Positions 1 through 5,998 of a stretch of 7,316 bases of DNA are shown here, piece by piece. Source of the DNA: Verrucomicrobiota bacterium (GTDB taxonomy: Bacteria; Verrucomicrobiota; Verrucomicrobiia; Chthoniobacterales; JAFAMB01); the NCBI GenBank assembly GCA_019241095.1, contig JAFAXJ010000258.1:1-7316 (forward strand), read 5' to 3'. Position 1 is the stretch's first letter, and each line of letters starts with the position of its first letter. Below the pieces are notes generated by a model that was given only the letters and a program-made list of their open reading frames with translations, ran no database searches and was not told where the DNA came from. The translations under genes and the position numbers were made by a program.

Positions 1-750
1 CAATTTTTTCCCTGATCCGCCTTCTTCTGCATCGCGGCACAGGCTATCCTCGCTTTCCGGCTGAAGATCTTCTCGAAAAGGAACGACGCCCAGGTAGGGC
101 ATGTCAACTCGTTCGGCAAGACATTGGCGCGCACCGGAAAAAAGTGAAGGGTCGCCACGAAATTTGTTCACTAACATCCCGAGCCCTCTTTGCTGATCTT
201 CGCGGGTTAGCAGCTGCCACGTGCCAGCAAGTTGAGCAAATACTCCGCCGCGTTCGATATCGGCAACTAGAACCCACTTGGCGTCCAGGTAGCGAATGGG
301 ACGAAGATTAGCTAAATCGCGCTTCAACAAATTAAGTTCGACCGGACTGCCAGCTCCTTCCAGGATGAGAACATCGTGCTGTGCTCGCAACTGCTCTAAG
401 GCCCGAACCACAACAGGCCAAAGCTCTTCTGTGCGAGCGTAGAACTCCCGTGCGGTAAGATGACCTTGAGCGACCCCGCCAACAATCAGTTGAGAACCGC
501 TTTTCCCGGTCGGCTTCAGCAAAATCGGATTAATGAGAGCACTGGGAATGATTCGGCAAGCCTCAGCCTGTACAGCCTGAGCGCGTCCGATCTCCCCGCC
601 TTCCATCGTAACGAACGAGTTGTTAGACATGTTCTGCGCTTTAAATGGCGCAACCCTGATTCCTTTGCGGGACAATAAACGGCAAAGCGCAGTTGTGATC
701 CAGCTTTTACCGGAATTGGAGCTAGTGCCGAGTACGCTTAAAGCCCTCAT
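1..750 (-). CDS. cobQ: Cobyric acid synthase (CobQ/CbiP), N-terminal half, cut by the window edge
   Basis: I read 250 codons from the ATG at 750 to the left edge with no stop. Cobyric acid synthases are usually about 480-500 residues, so about half is present. The family amidates adenosylcobyrinic acid a,c-diamide four times, using glutamine and ATP, to give adenosylcobyric acid in the cytoplasm. Visible signatures of the N-terminal synthetase domain are the P-loop-like GTSSNSGKS (residues 8-16), APFKAQNMSNNSFVT (34-48), GGEIGRAQAVQAEA (51-64), NPILLKP (74-80), EGAGSPVELNL (131-141), ADIERGGVFA (163-172) and NKFRGD (195-200). The C-terminal glutamine amidotransferase domain must lie outside the window. 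The start overlaps the stop of the upstream decarboxylase gene as ATGA, and a strong Shine-Dalgarno AAGGAG (757-762) ends 6 bases before the ATG. It is the last operon gene visible. The family assignment is firm. Confidence 0.96.
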   Translation of the reverse strand, partial: MRALSVLGTSSNSGKSWITTALCRLLSRKGIRVAPFKAQNMSNNSFVTMEGGEIGRAQAVQAEACRIIPSALINPILLKPTGKSGSQLIVGGVAQGHLTAREFYARTEELWPVVVRALEQLRAQHDVLILEGAGSPVELNLLKRDLANLRPIRYLDAKWVLVADIERGGVFAQLAGTWQLLTREDQQRGLGMLVNKFRGDPSLFSGARQCLAERVDMPYLGVVPFREDLQPESEDSLCRDAEEGGSGKKL

Positions 751-1835
751 GCAACTCTCCTTTCAGATCTATCGAGCACTTCCGAAAGTAATTGAACCAA
801 TCGTTCGTTTTCATGCGATCTTCGGACAGCTACTCGAATAAAACGACCTTTGGGCAATCCTACAAAGGAATCGCAAACCCGGACCAATAACCCGCGATGG
901 CCAAGATATCGATAAATGTCTGTGGCATTCAAAGATTGATCAGTAATTTCCAATAAAAAAAAGTTAGCAGCAGATCGAAAGACCCTCAAATGCGGTAACT
1001 TATTCAGGAGTTCCAGCATTTCTGACCTGCGAAGAGCTAAATTCCTCAAGCTGTCTCTAAGCTGCGTTTGACGGTCACGGGTTAGAAAATCTTTCACCCA
1101 CATTTCGGCAATCCCGTTAATAGCCCAGGGTGGTTGCAGATGCCTCAATTTGTTAATTTGTCCTGCTGTCGCGATGAAACCAAGGCGTAAACCTGGTATG
1201 CACCAGCTCTTTGTTAATGACCGCAAAATGATAACCTGAGGAAACTGCTTAATAAACGGCAAAAGAGTTTGAAATCCGTCGAGGTCCGCAAATTCAATAA
1301 ATGCCTCATCGATAATAAAAGATTTATTTTCATCTCGTTGAATGACCTCCAAAAGCTCGGCCCTCGAACGCAGTTCGCCGGTCGGATTGTTGGGGTTCCC
1401 GAGCACGACAACATCAAATGGATCAAGCGCATTGCCCAAATGAGTCAGTGATTGATACCAAAGTCTGGGTGGTAAAATGATGGGAGTTACTTGACTGGAG
1501 CCGCTGTCGAAGCACCGGGTATAATCGCTAAAAGCCGGTTGGAGTACCGCAACCCGCCTGTTCGGGAATAATCGGGCGGCTAAATACAAACCATCGATTG
1601 CACCAGCTGTAGCTAAAACGTGCTGTGGATCAAGTTCATAGATATCGGCTAAGATCTGCCGAACTATAAAGCTGTCGGATTCTGGATATTTTACAGCCGC
1701 ATCGATCCATTCAGACCATTCGGCATTCGAGATAACTGGCGCAAACACATTTAAATTAGAACTGAAATCGATGAAGGAAGTTAATCCAAACTCCCGGGTC
1801 GCATATGCCAGTGCTGCTCCGTGAATGGCTTGCAT
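747..1835 (-). CDS. cobD: L-threonine-O-3-phosphate decarboxylase (PLP-dependent; CobD of Salmonella, CobC of Pseudomonas naming)
   Basis: The protein has 362 residues, normal for this family (about 360). It is a fold-type I PLP enzyme related to histidinol-phosphate aminotransferase. Visible motifs are the N-terminal HGA (residues 5-7, usually HGG), DFSSNLN (23-29), GNPNNPTG (146-153), IIDEAFIEF (174-182) and the PLP-lysine stretch SLTKSWCIPGLRLGF, with K209 the likely Schiff-base lysine and R217 a conserved arginine. In the cobalamin pathway the enzyme decarboxylates L-threonine phosphate to (R)-1-aminopropan-2-ol phosphate, which CbiB joins to cobyric acid. No CbiB is in the window. A histidinol-phosphate aminotransferase is the main alternative, but the position between cobU and cobQ and the DFSSNLN form favour CobD. 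One base separates it from the cobU stop. An AAGGGGG Shine-Dalgarno lies about 8 bases before the ATG. Its TGA overlaps the cobQ ATG. Confidence 0.93.
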   Translation of the reverse strand: MQAIHGAALAYATREFGLTSFIDFSSNLNVFAPVISNAEWSEWIDAAVKYPESDSFIVRQILADIYELDPQHVLATAGAIDGLYLAARLFPNRRVAVLQPAFSDYTRCFDSGSSQVTPIILPPRLWYQSLTHLGNALDPFDVVVLGNPNNPTGELRSRAELLEVIQRDENKSFIIDEAFIEFADLDGFQTLLPFIKQFPQVIILRSLTKSWCIPGLRLGFIATAGQINKLRHLQPPWAINGIAEMWVKDFLTRDRQTQLRDSLRNLALRRSEMLELLNKLPHLRVFRSAANFFLLEITDQSLNATDIYRYLGHRGLLVRVCDSFVGLPKGRFIRVAVRRSHENERLVQLLSEVLDRSERRVA

Positions 1836-1836
1836 G

Positions 1837-2367
1837 TTAACAGCCCCCTTTCAAATGCAGCGGTAAACCGGCCACAATGAAGTCAACCTTCGTGGCGCGG
1901 TTGGCTACGAGTTGATTTGCAGTTCCGCAAAGATCCCGGAACTGCCGAGCACTAATCGTTTCCGGGATAATATCCATGCCAATTTCACTACTGACTATTA
2001 TCAAGGAACGCATGAACAGCTGAGAAGCAGCGATAGCCGATTCTAACTCTGTTAGTATTTCAGTTGAATTGACACCTTGACCCTGTCGGAATGAGAGCCA
2101 TAGGGTAAGACAGTCGAGAAGTAAAAGGTCGTTCTCGCTTTCCAGGATGACATTTCTTAGATCGAAGCGGTTTTCTACTGTTTTCCAACTGGAAGGACGT
2201 CGAGCTCGATGTGCTTTTATTCTTGCCTCCATCTCCGCATCTGAGCCGTCATTAGAAAAGCTAGCGATATAACAAACCGGCAACGAACGCGCAGTTGCGA
2301 CTGCTTCTGCGAATTGGCTCTTACCGCTCCGAGCCCCGCCCAGAACCAAATGGAGAGACCAAGTCAA
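1837..2367 (-). CDS. cobU: Bifunctional adenosylcobinamide kinase / adenosylcobinamide-phosphate guanylyltransferase
   Basis: The protein has 176 residues, close to the usual 170-185 of CobU/CobP. It phosphorylates adenosylcobinamide and then transfers GMP to give adenosyl-GDP-cobinamide, the acceptor for CobS. The P-loop GGARSGKS is at residues 10-17. The RIKAHRARRPSSW segment carries H53, which aligns with the guanylylated His46 of Salmonella CobU. The LLLDCLTLWLS stretch (from about 82) and the C-terminal VSSEIGMDIIPETISARQFRD region with NQLVA and AGLPLHLK are typical. The start is a TTG overlapping the cobC stop as TTGA. There is no in-frame ATG before the P-loop, and a strong GGGAGG sits 7 bases upstream, so TTG is well supported. 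The stop is one base before the next ATG. Confidence 0.96.
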   Translation of the reverse strand: MTWSLHLVLGGARSGKSQFAEAVATARSLPVCYIASFSNDGSDAEMEARIKAHRARRPSSWKTVENRFDLRNVILESENDLLLLDCLTLWLSFRQGQGVNSTEILTELESAIAASQLFMRSLIIVSSEIGMDIIPETISARQFRDLCGTANQLVANRATKVDFIVAGLPLHLKGGC

Positions 2368-2978
2368 ACAACAACCTCCCTATTAGCAATAGAATGATTC
2401 AAGTCAGGTGAAACTAGCTGCCAATTTTTGTCTTTAAGTTCGAAAAACCAGCCTGATTCAAAAGGAACTGCCAGCTCAAACGCGCGTGCTAACGGCAACC
2501 CTAACGAGAAACAAAGCGCCGCCCTGATCGGACCGGCATGCGTGATGACCAAAACGTGGCCCATGTTTCGATATTCTTCCATCGTTTGGCTCACGCGCCT
2601 TTGCAGGGCAAAAAAAGACTCCCCTCCATGCGGAGCCTCGTGCACGAAATCTTTAACCCAACACTCGAACTCTAGCGGATCTTCTTTCCGAATCTCGCTC
2701 CATGATCTGTTTTCCCAGTTTCCAAAATCCAGCTCTCGCCATCTAGGATCGAATTCGACCTGAATTCCTGAATCTCTTGCGAGTTCTTCGGCTAACAGGC
2801 GGCATCGCAGCAAATCGCTCGAGACAATGCAGTCGGGCTTACCCTTCCGCAGTGCCTTGGCAAGAGTTTGCCGATTAATCGGCGCGGAAAATCCAGTGTC
2901 GATTTGGCCATGGCAGACTTCGGAGTCATTTTGGCCAGGATAAGTAATCTGAGCGTGACGAATGAGGTAAAGACTCAT
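2364..2978 (-). CDS. cobC: Histidine phosphatase family protein, probable alpha-ribazole-5'-phosphate phosphatase
   Basis: This is a histidine phosphatase (phosphoglycerate-mutase-like) protein of 204 residues from the ATG at 2978, or 206 from a TTG at 2984 that overlaps the cobS stop as TTGA. I chose the ATG because it puts LIRHAQ within 5 residues of the N-terminus, as is usual, but neither start has a clear Shine-Dalgarno. LIRHAQ holds the catalytic histidine; SSDLLRCRLLAEELA, RELDFGNWENRSW and the second catalytic histidine in VITHAGPIRAAL follow. In the family CobC removes the phosphate from alpha-ribazole 5'-phosphate or from adenosylcobalamin 5'-phosphate. Sequence alone cannot separate this substrate from other histidine phosphatase substrates. 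The assignment rests on its place between cobS and cobU. The TGA overlaps the TTG start of cobU. Confidence 0.88.
   Translation of the reverse strand: MSLYLIRHAQITYPGQNDSEVCHGQIDTGFSAPINRQTLAKALRKGKPDCIVSSDLLRCRLLAEELARDSGIQVEFDPRWRELDFGNWENRSWSEIRKEDPLEFECWVKDFVHEAPHGGESFFALQRRVSQTMEEYRNMGHVLVITHAGPIRAALCFSLGLPLARAFELAVPFESGWFFELKDKNWQLVSPDLNHSIANREVVV
2375..2380 (-). promoter_or_regulatory. Ribosome binding site for cobU
   Basis: The minus strand reads GGGAGG, then 7 bases, then the TTG at 2367. The site lies inside the last codons of the phosphatase gene. It decides the start: no in-frame ATG or GTG occurs before the P-loop of CobU, and this is one of the strongest Shine-Dalgarno matches in the operon. 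Confidence 0.75.
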
Positions 2979-2980
2979 GT

Positions 2981-3760
2981 TCAAACAACCGAAGTCCGAC
3001 TTGCAATCGCGAGATAACAGGTAAGTTCCACCACTTGATTCGCGGCACCCAGACAGTCGCCAGTAATGCCGCCCAGTTCTTTCATAAAAAGCTGGCTCAT
3101 CAGAACGGTTATGGCTAAGGCAGCAAGCAGACAGGAGATTGAGGGAAAGCCGAAAAGCAGAAACAAAATGGTTATGGCGAGCACCGAGGCGGCCAGAAAC
3201 TCTTTCCGCGTCACTCTATTGCCGAATAGACTTCCTTTGGAAACATCTTCGCGGACATACGGAAGCAGATTCAGAAGCGCTACTGTAGAGGTTCTACCAA
3301 GACAGTGAGCGATAATAGACGCTGAGACCAAAGCACTCGGAGATGCGAGCGCGTTCAGCAAAGCAAATTTAAGGATGAGTGAAAAACAAATAGCCAACGT
3401 CCCGAAAACGCCGATACGGCTGTCACGCATAATGACCAACTTCTTCGCTCTGTCCCCTTCGGCGAACAGACCATCGGCCGTATCGGCTAATCCATCTTCA
3501 TGAAGAGCGCCGGTCAGCAAGACGGTTGATATCATGGATAAAACGACCGAAACAGCACGCGGTAAAAACATCGAACCTGCAACAAAAATAAGGCCTGCCC
3601 AGAGACCGACAAACATCCCGACGATTGGAAAATAAACCGTCATCCGAGGAACCTCGTTCCAGTGAAAAACAGTGAAAACCGGTATCCGGGTCAGAAATTG
3701 AACAGCCCCCAGAAAAAGGTTGAATTCCGCTTGGATTACAGTCGTTAGCCGTCCCTTCAT
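2981..3760 (-). CDS. cobS: Adenosylcobinamide-GDP ribazoletransferase (cobalamin synthase)
   Basis: This is an integral membrane protein of 259 residues, near the usual 245-260 of CobS. It joins adenosyl-GDP-cobinamide to alpha-ribazole (or its phosphate) at the inner membrane, releasing GMP. The most telling segment is LHEDGLADTADGLF (residues 86-99), an acidic metal-binding motif typical of CobS. MRDSRIGVFG (111-120) and GGITGDCLGAANQVVEL (230-246) are also characteristic. Hydrophobic segments lie at about 45-66, 70-85, 121-139, 188-204 and 208-225. The reading frame stays open upstream to 3970, but that part lies inside cobT. The ATG at 3760 overlaps the cobT stop as ATGA and gives the expected N-terminus (FLGAVQFLTRIPV near residue 16). 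No strong Shine-Dalgarno is visible, so translation is probably coupled to cobT. Confidence 0.96.
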   Translation of the reverse strand: MKGRLTTVIQAEFNLFLGAVQFLTRIPVFTVFHWNEVPRMTVYFPIVGMFVGLWAGLIFVAGSMFLPRAVSVVLSMISTVLLTGALHEDGLADTADGLFAEGDRAKKLVIMRDSRIGVFGTLAICFSLILKFALLNALASPSALVSASIIAHCLGRTSTVALLNLLPYVREDVSKGSLFGNRVTRKEFLAASVLAITILFLLFGFPSISCLLAALAITVLMSQLFMKELGGITGDCLGAANQVVELTCYLAIASRTSVV

Positions 3761-4839
3761 ACCCAATCGCGAATTTGGTCGGAAACTCTGGCCGAATCGA
3801 AAGTAGCCATTTCGGCTAAAATCTTGGCAGCTGCTTCCAGTATCGGCATTGCAAGAGCAGCCCCGGTTCCTTCCCCTAACCGCATCCCAAGATTTAAGAT
3901 TGGCGCGACCTCCAAGGCTGCCAAAACTCGCGCATGAGCAGCTTCTGCAGATTGGTGGCTGAAAAAACAAACCCTTCGACAGCTAGGATCGATTTGAAAG
4001 GCTGCAGCTGCGGCGGCGGTCGCAATAAAACCGTCCACAGCGACAGCCATCCTGGTTTTGCCGGCTTCTAAAATGAATCCAGTCATCGCGGCAATTTCAA
4101 AGCCGCCAACCGCTTGGAGCCAATACTGCGCGGCGGGCTGAAGCACTCCCGGACCATGCTTCGCCAGTGCCCGGGTCACGACATCAATCTTACGATTCAA
4201 CGTTTCGCTGTCGATTCCTGTCCCCAGCCCAACTACCTCTTTAGGGGGCAGATCCAGCAGAGCTGCAACAAGCGCTGAAGCGGAAGTTGTGTTACCAATG
4301 CCCATCTCACCTATACCTAAAAGATCAATATGGCCCGCAGCTGCGATCTGGACTTGTTCGGCGCCTGCCCGCATTGCTTGAGTACACTCCTCGGAGGTCA
4401 TCGCAGAATCTGTAACAAAGTTCTTAGTCCCGGCCGACACCCTGCGAGGGTAGAAATTGCTCGTCGTACACAACTTCTCGCTTACAGGATCAACGCCGAC
4501 GTCAATCACATGAAGGTCAATGCCGAAGTGCCGCGCCAGCACGTTAATGGCTGCGCCACCCACTAGAAAGTTCTGAAGCATTTGGGCTGTGACTTCAGGT
4601 GGATAAGCACTGACTTTTTCGGCGACGACGCCGTGTGACGCTGCGAATACACAAATCCTTTTTTTGCTAAGAACTGGCGAAAGCGTACCAGTTATTTGTG
4701 CGATCTGAACGGCCAGATTTTCAAGAGTACCAAGCGATCCTCTTGGCTTGGTTTTTTTATTTATTTCTGCAAAGGCTCGATCCGCGATATCGGAGGCGGA
4801 TGTCTGTATCGAGGAGGCTAAATTTTGTGCAGGCTTCAT
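3757..4839 (-). CDS. cobT: Nicotinate-nucleotide--dimethylbenzimidazole phosphoribosyltransferase
   Basis: The protein has 360 residues, the normal CobT length (about 350). It transfers phosphoribose from nicotinate mononucleotide to 5,6-dimethylbenzimidazole or a related lower-ligand base, giving alpha-ribazole 5'-phosphate for CobS. Signatures include KPRGSLGTLE (31-40), VSAYPPEVTAQML (76-88), GIGEMGIGNTTSAS (175-188) and MRLGEGTGAALAM (319-331). E178 and E323 correspond to the two active-site glutamates known in Salmonella CobT (Glu174, Glu317). One oddity is ASHGVV at 67-72, where the acid before HG common in relatives is a serine (S68). The ATG at 4839 is the only usable start, because an in-frame stop (TAG at 4867-4869) lies ten codons upstream. 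No Shine-Dalgarno is visible. It is the first gene of the operon, directly behind the riboswitch leader, and its TGA overlaps the cobS ATG. Confidence 0.97.
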   Translation of the reverse strand: MKPAQNLASSIQTSASDIADRAFAEINKKTKPRGSLGTLENLAVQIAQITGTLSPVLSKKRICVFAASHGVVAEKVSAYPPEVTAQMLQNFLVGGAAINVLARHFGIDLHVIDVGVDPVSEKLCTTSNFYPRRVSAGTKNFVTDSAMTSEECTQAMRAGAEQVQIAAAGHIDLLGIGEMGIGNTTSASALVAALLDLPPKEVVGLGTGIDSETLNRKIDVVTRALAKHGPGVLQPAAQYWLQAVGGFEIAAMTGFILEAGKTRMAVAVDGFIATAAAAAAFQIDPSCRRVCFFSHQSAEAAHARVLAALEVAPILNLGMRLGEGTGAALAMPILEAAAKILAEMATFDSARVSDQIRDWV

Positions 4840-4852
4840 AAATGCGATGAAG

Positions 4853-4885
4853 TCTGAACACCACGCCTATGGCGTGATATCCAGA
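4853..4885 (-). promoter_or_regulatory. Long RNA hairpin between the riboswitch and cobT (probable expression platform)
   Basis: On the minus strand, 4885-4871 pairs without a break with 4867-4853: 15 base pairs closing a 3-base loop (ATA). The loop end is CACGCC/GGCGTG. Three of the pairs are G.U, which fit only in the minus-strand transcript. The hairpin ends 13 bases before the cobT ATG. No run of U follows, so it does not look like a normal intrinsic terminator. Control of translation or another kind of attenuation is more likely, but that is inference. Confidence 0.7.
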
Positions 4886-4933
4886 TATTCCGCGATCAAG
4901 TATTCGGACTCCAGGTCTATGTCCGGCGAAAGA

Positions 4934-5079
4934 CGCCTCTTCTCCTGGCCTTCACCAACGCTTTGTTGATTGACCTTCCTGATTTTAAGCAGGCGGAAAA
5001 TTGTAACCTGATACCGCAGCGCAACTGTGACCGATTCTCACGGTCTTCCATGACGCGGACTCTTTCAAAAAACCGTCCC
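4934..5079 (-). ncRNA. Cobalamin riboswitch in the cobT leader
   Basis: The minus strand at 5049-5012 reads GGAAGACCGTGAGAATCGGT, then CACAGTTGCGCTGCGGTA. This matches the conserved cobalamin-riboswitch core: GGGAA, a short stem closing a GTGAGAAT-type loop (here GACCG/CGGTC, 5045-5041 with 5033-5029), then the ACAGTYGCGC-type element. Further on, AAGGCCAGGAGA at 4952-4941, followed by AGAGGCG, fits the 3' B12-box pattern (AGYCMGGAGACC-GCC). Both parts stand in the right order and about the right distance apart, 100-250 bases upstream of a cobalamin operon. The outer limits are approximate. Riboswitches of this family bind adenosyl- or methylcobalamin and usually lower expression when it is abundant. 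I could not resolve the L5-L13 pseudoknot. Confidence 0.88.
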
Positions 5080-5081
5080 GC

Positions 5082-5110
5082 ATACGATCACGGAATCCGA
5101 CTGCTGTCAA
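5082..5110 (-). promoter_or_regulatory. Putative sigma-70-type promoter for the cobalamin operon
   Basis: The minus strand has a perfect TTGACA (5110-5105), a 17-base spacer, then TCGTAT (5087-5082), which shares 3 of 6 bases with TATAAT, including the final AT. Transcription would begin around 5075-5079, at the 5' edge of the riboswitch, which suits the layout. The weak -10 element keeps this tentative. Confidence 0.45.
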
Positions 5111-5212
5111 TTTAGGTTTGTCAGAGGCGGGTGCCGTCGCGTTGGTTTTTAGGTCCTTCGAGTCCATATGCACCTAGGTCGCACAGGTCCTATGGGTCTC
5201 CTGATTCCTGTT

Positions 5213-5713
5213 TCAGGCACCGTTGAGCAGGAAACAAGTTGTCGTCCCATGGGCGTAAATGACTCCTGCATGATCCACGAGACGGCCTTCTGCTGTCCCG
5301 GTTCTTGTGCCGGTGTGAATTGCATTTCCGATTGCTCGCATGAGTCCCGTCGCTTCCGTAATGGGCCTGACGAAGTTTACCTTGGTTTCGATGGTGGTGT
5401 AATGGAGCTTCGCCTCTAAAGTGCTGTAGACTGCCAGTCCCATGCAGGTATCCAGGAGCGTCAAGGCGAAACCTCCGTGCACAATCCCCGCAGTGTTATA
5501 GAAGGCTTTTGAAGGCTCGCTCTCAACGGTCACTTGTCCTCGAGCGGCGGAAGTGACTCTGAAAGGAATTATCTGGCTCATTGCAGGATAAGGGATTTTT
5601 CCATGCAATAGCTGCTCAAGAACTTCGATTCCCTTGTGGGCCCGGATCAAATCTGGCTGGACCAAACCGATCTTCTGTGAAAATGATTCATCCGCTCGTT
5701 CGAGATCTGACAT
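5213..5713 (-). CDS. PaaI-like hotdog-fold thioesterase
   Basis: The protein has 166 residues from the ATG at 5713, with a modest Shine-Dalgarno (AGG, 7 bases before). It has the hotdog thioesterase pattern of the PaaI/YbdB group: YNTAGIVHGGFALTLLDTCMG at about 72-92, with N73, G76, H79-G80-G81 and the likely catalytic acid D88. The strand segments TIETKVNFVRPI (108-119) and HGTTTCFLL (155-163) follow. Such enzymes hydrolyse acyl- or aryl-CoA thioesters in the cytoplasm; the substrate cannot be told from sequence. The frame stays open upstream to 5866, but those 51 extra residues look non-homologous and overlap the plus-strand lipoprotein ORF, so I reject that start. It lies between the copper module and the cobalamin operon with no clear link to either. 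The 100 bases between its stop and the putative operon promoter hold no feature I can support. Confidence 0.87.
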   Translation of the reverse strand: MSDLERADESFSQKIGLVQPDLIRAHKGIEVLEQLLHGKIPYPAMSQIIPFRVTSAARGQVTVESEPSKAFYNTAGIVHGGFALTLLDTCMGLAVYSTLEAKLHYTTIETKVNFVRPITEATGLMRAIGNAIHTGTRTGTAEGRLVDHAGVIYAHGTTTCFLLNGA

Positions 5714-5758
5714 GTAACAACCTGACGACCCATGCCGACAAAGATCAAGATCAGTTGC

Positions 5759-5998
5759 ATGGTTACCAACATTTTTCAGAACCTGAGAATAATTTCCTGT
5801 TCCGTCGCACTCTTCGTTTTTACAGGGTGCAGTATTGCTGAACAGAGTCCTAGCGACGTCAGCCACCGTTTTCAGGAGGGAATCCAGGGAAAAGGCCGAT
5901 TGCTGCCGAGCGATCAGGACAACGCTCCAAATACGGGTAACTCGCCGGTAACTCAGCCAGCCGGGAGCACTGGAAGTGGAGGGAGCGGAGTGAGGTAG
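5759..5998 (+). CDS. Probable small lipoprotein of unknown function
   Basis: This is the only plausible plus-strand gene. It has 79 residues from the ATG at 5759, or 88 from the in-frame ATG at 5732. The N-terminus is a lipoprotein signal: a short polar part with R10, a hydrophobic core (IISCSVALFVF, 11-21) and a lipobox ending FTGC, with lipidated C24. The mature part is about 55 residues, polar and then rich in Gly, Ser, Pro and Thr, ending in GSTGSGGSGVR. I do not recognise a family. It fills the 285-base gap between the thioesterase start and the SCO stop. Its TAG (5996-5998) directly abuts the SCO stop (5999-6001), so the two genes converge with no spacer. No good Shine-Dalgarno precedes either start, which is the main doubt. 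The function is unknown; membrane anchoring is inferred from the lipobox. Confidence 0.52.
   Translation: MVTNIFQNLRIISCSVALFVFTGCSIAEQSPSDVSHRFQEGIQGKGRLLPSDQDNAPNTGNSPVTQPAGSTGSGGSGVR

Noticed and set aside
460..841. Two plus-strand ORFs opposite cobQ and the end of cobD
   Set aside because: The minus strand here encodes clear CobQ and CobD motifs, and the plus-strand products resemble nothing.
3761..3970. Upstream extension of the cobS reading frame to an earlier start
   Set aside because: It lies wholly inside cobT in another frame, its residues (Cys/Arg/Ser-rich) do not resemble CobS, and the ATG at 3760 sits in an ATGA overlap and gives the normal family length.
4853..4885. Intrinsic terminator for the riboswitch
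   Set aside because: The stem is strong, but the bases after it (CTTCATCGCATTT) lack a U-run on the minus strand, and the cobT ATG follows at once. It is kept as a regulatory hairpin, not a terminator.
4985..5173. 62-residue minus-strand ORF in the cobT leader
   Set aside because: It overlaps the riboswitch core and the putative promoter, has no recognisable domain, and its composition is explained by the conserved RNA element.
5168..5419. 83-residue plus-strand ORF opposite the thioesterase 3' end
   Set aside because: It is a shadow of the thioesterase on the other strand: Cys-rich, with no known motif or Shine-Dalgarno support.
5714..5866. 51-codon N-terminal extension of the thioesterase
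   Set aside because: Hotdog thioesterases of this group start close to the position of the 5713 ATG, which has its own Shine-Dalgarno. The extension looks non-homologous and overlaps the better-supported plus-strand lipoprotein ORF.
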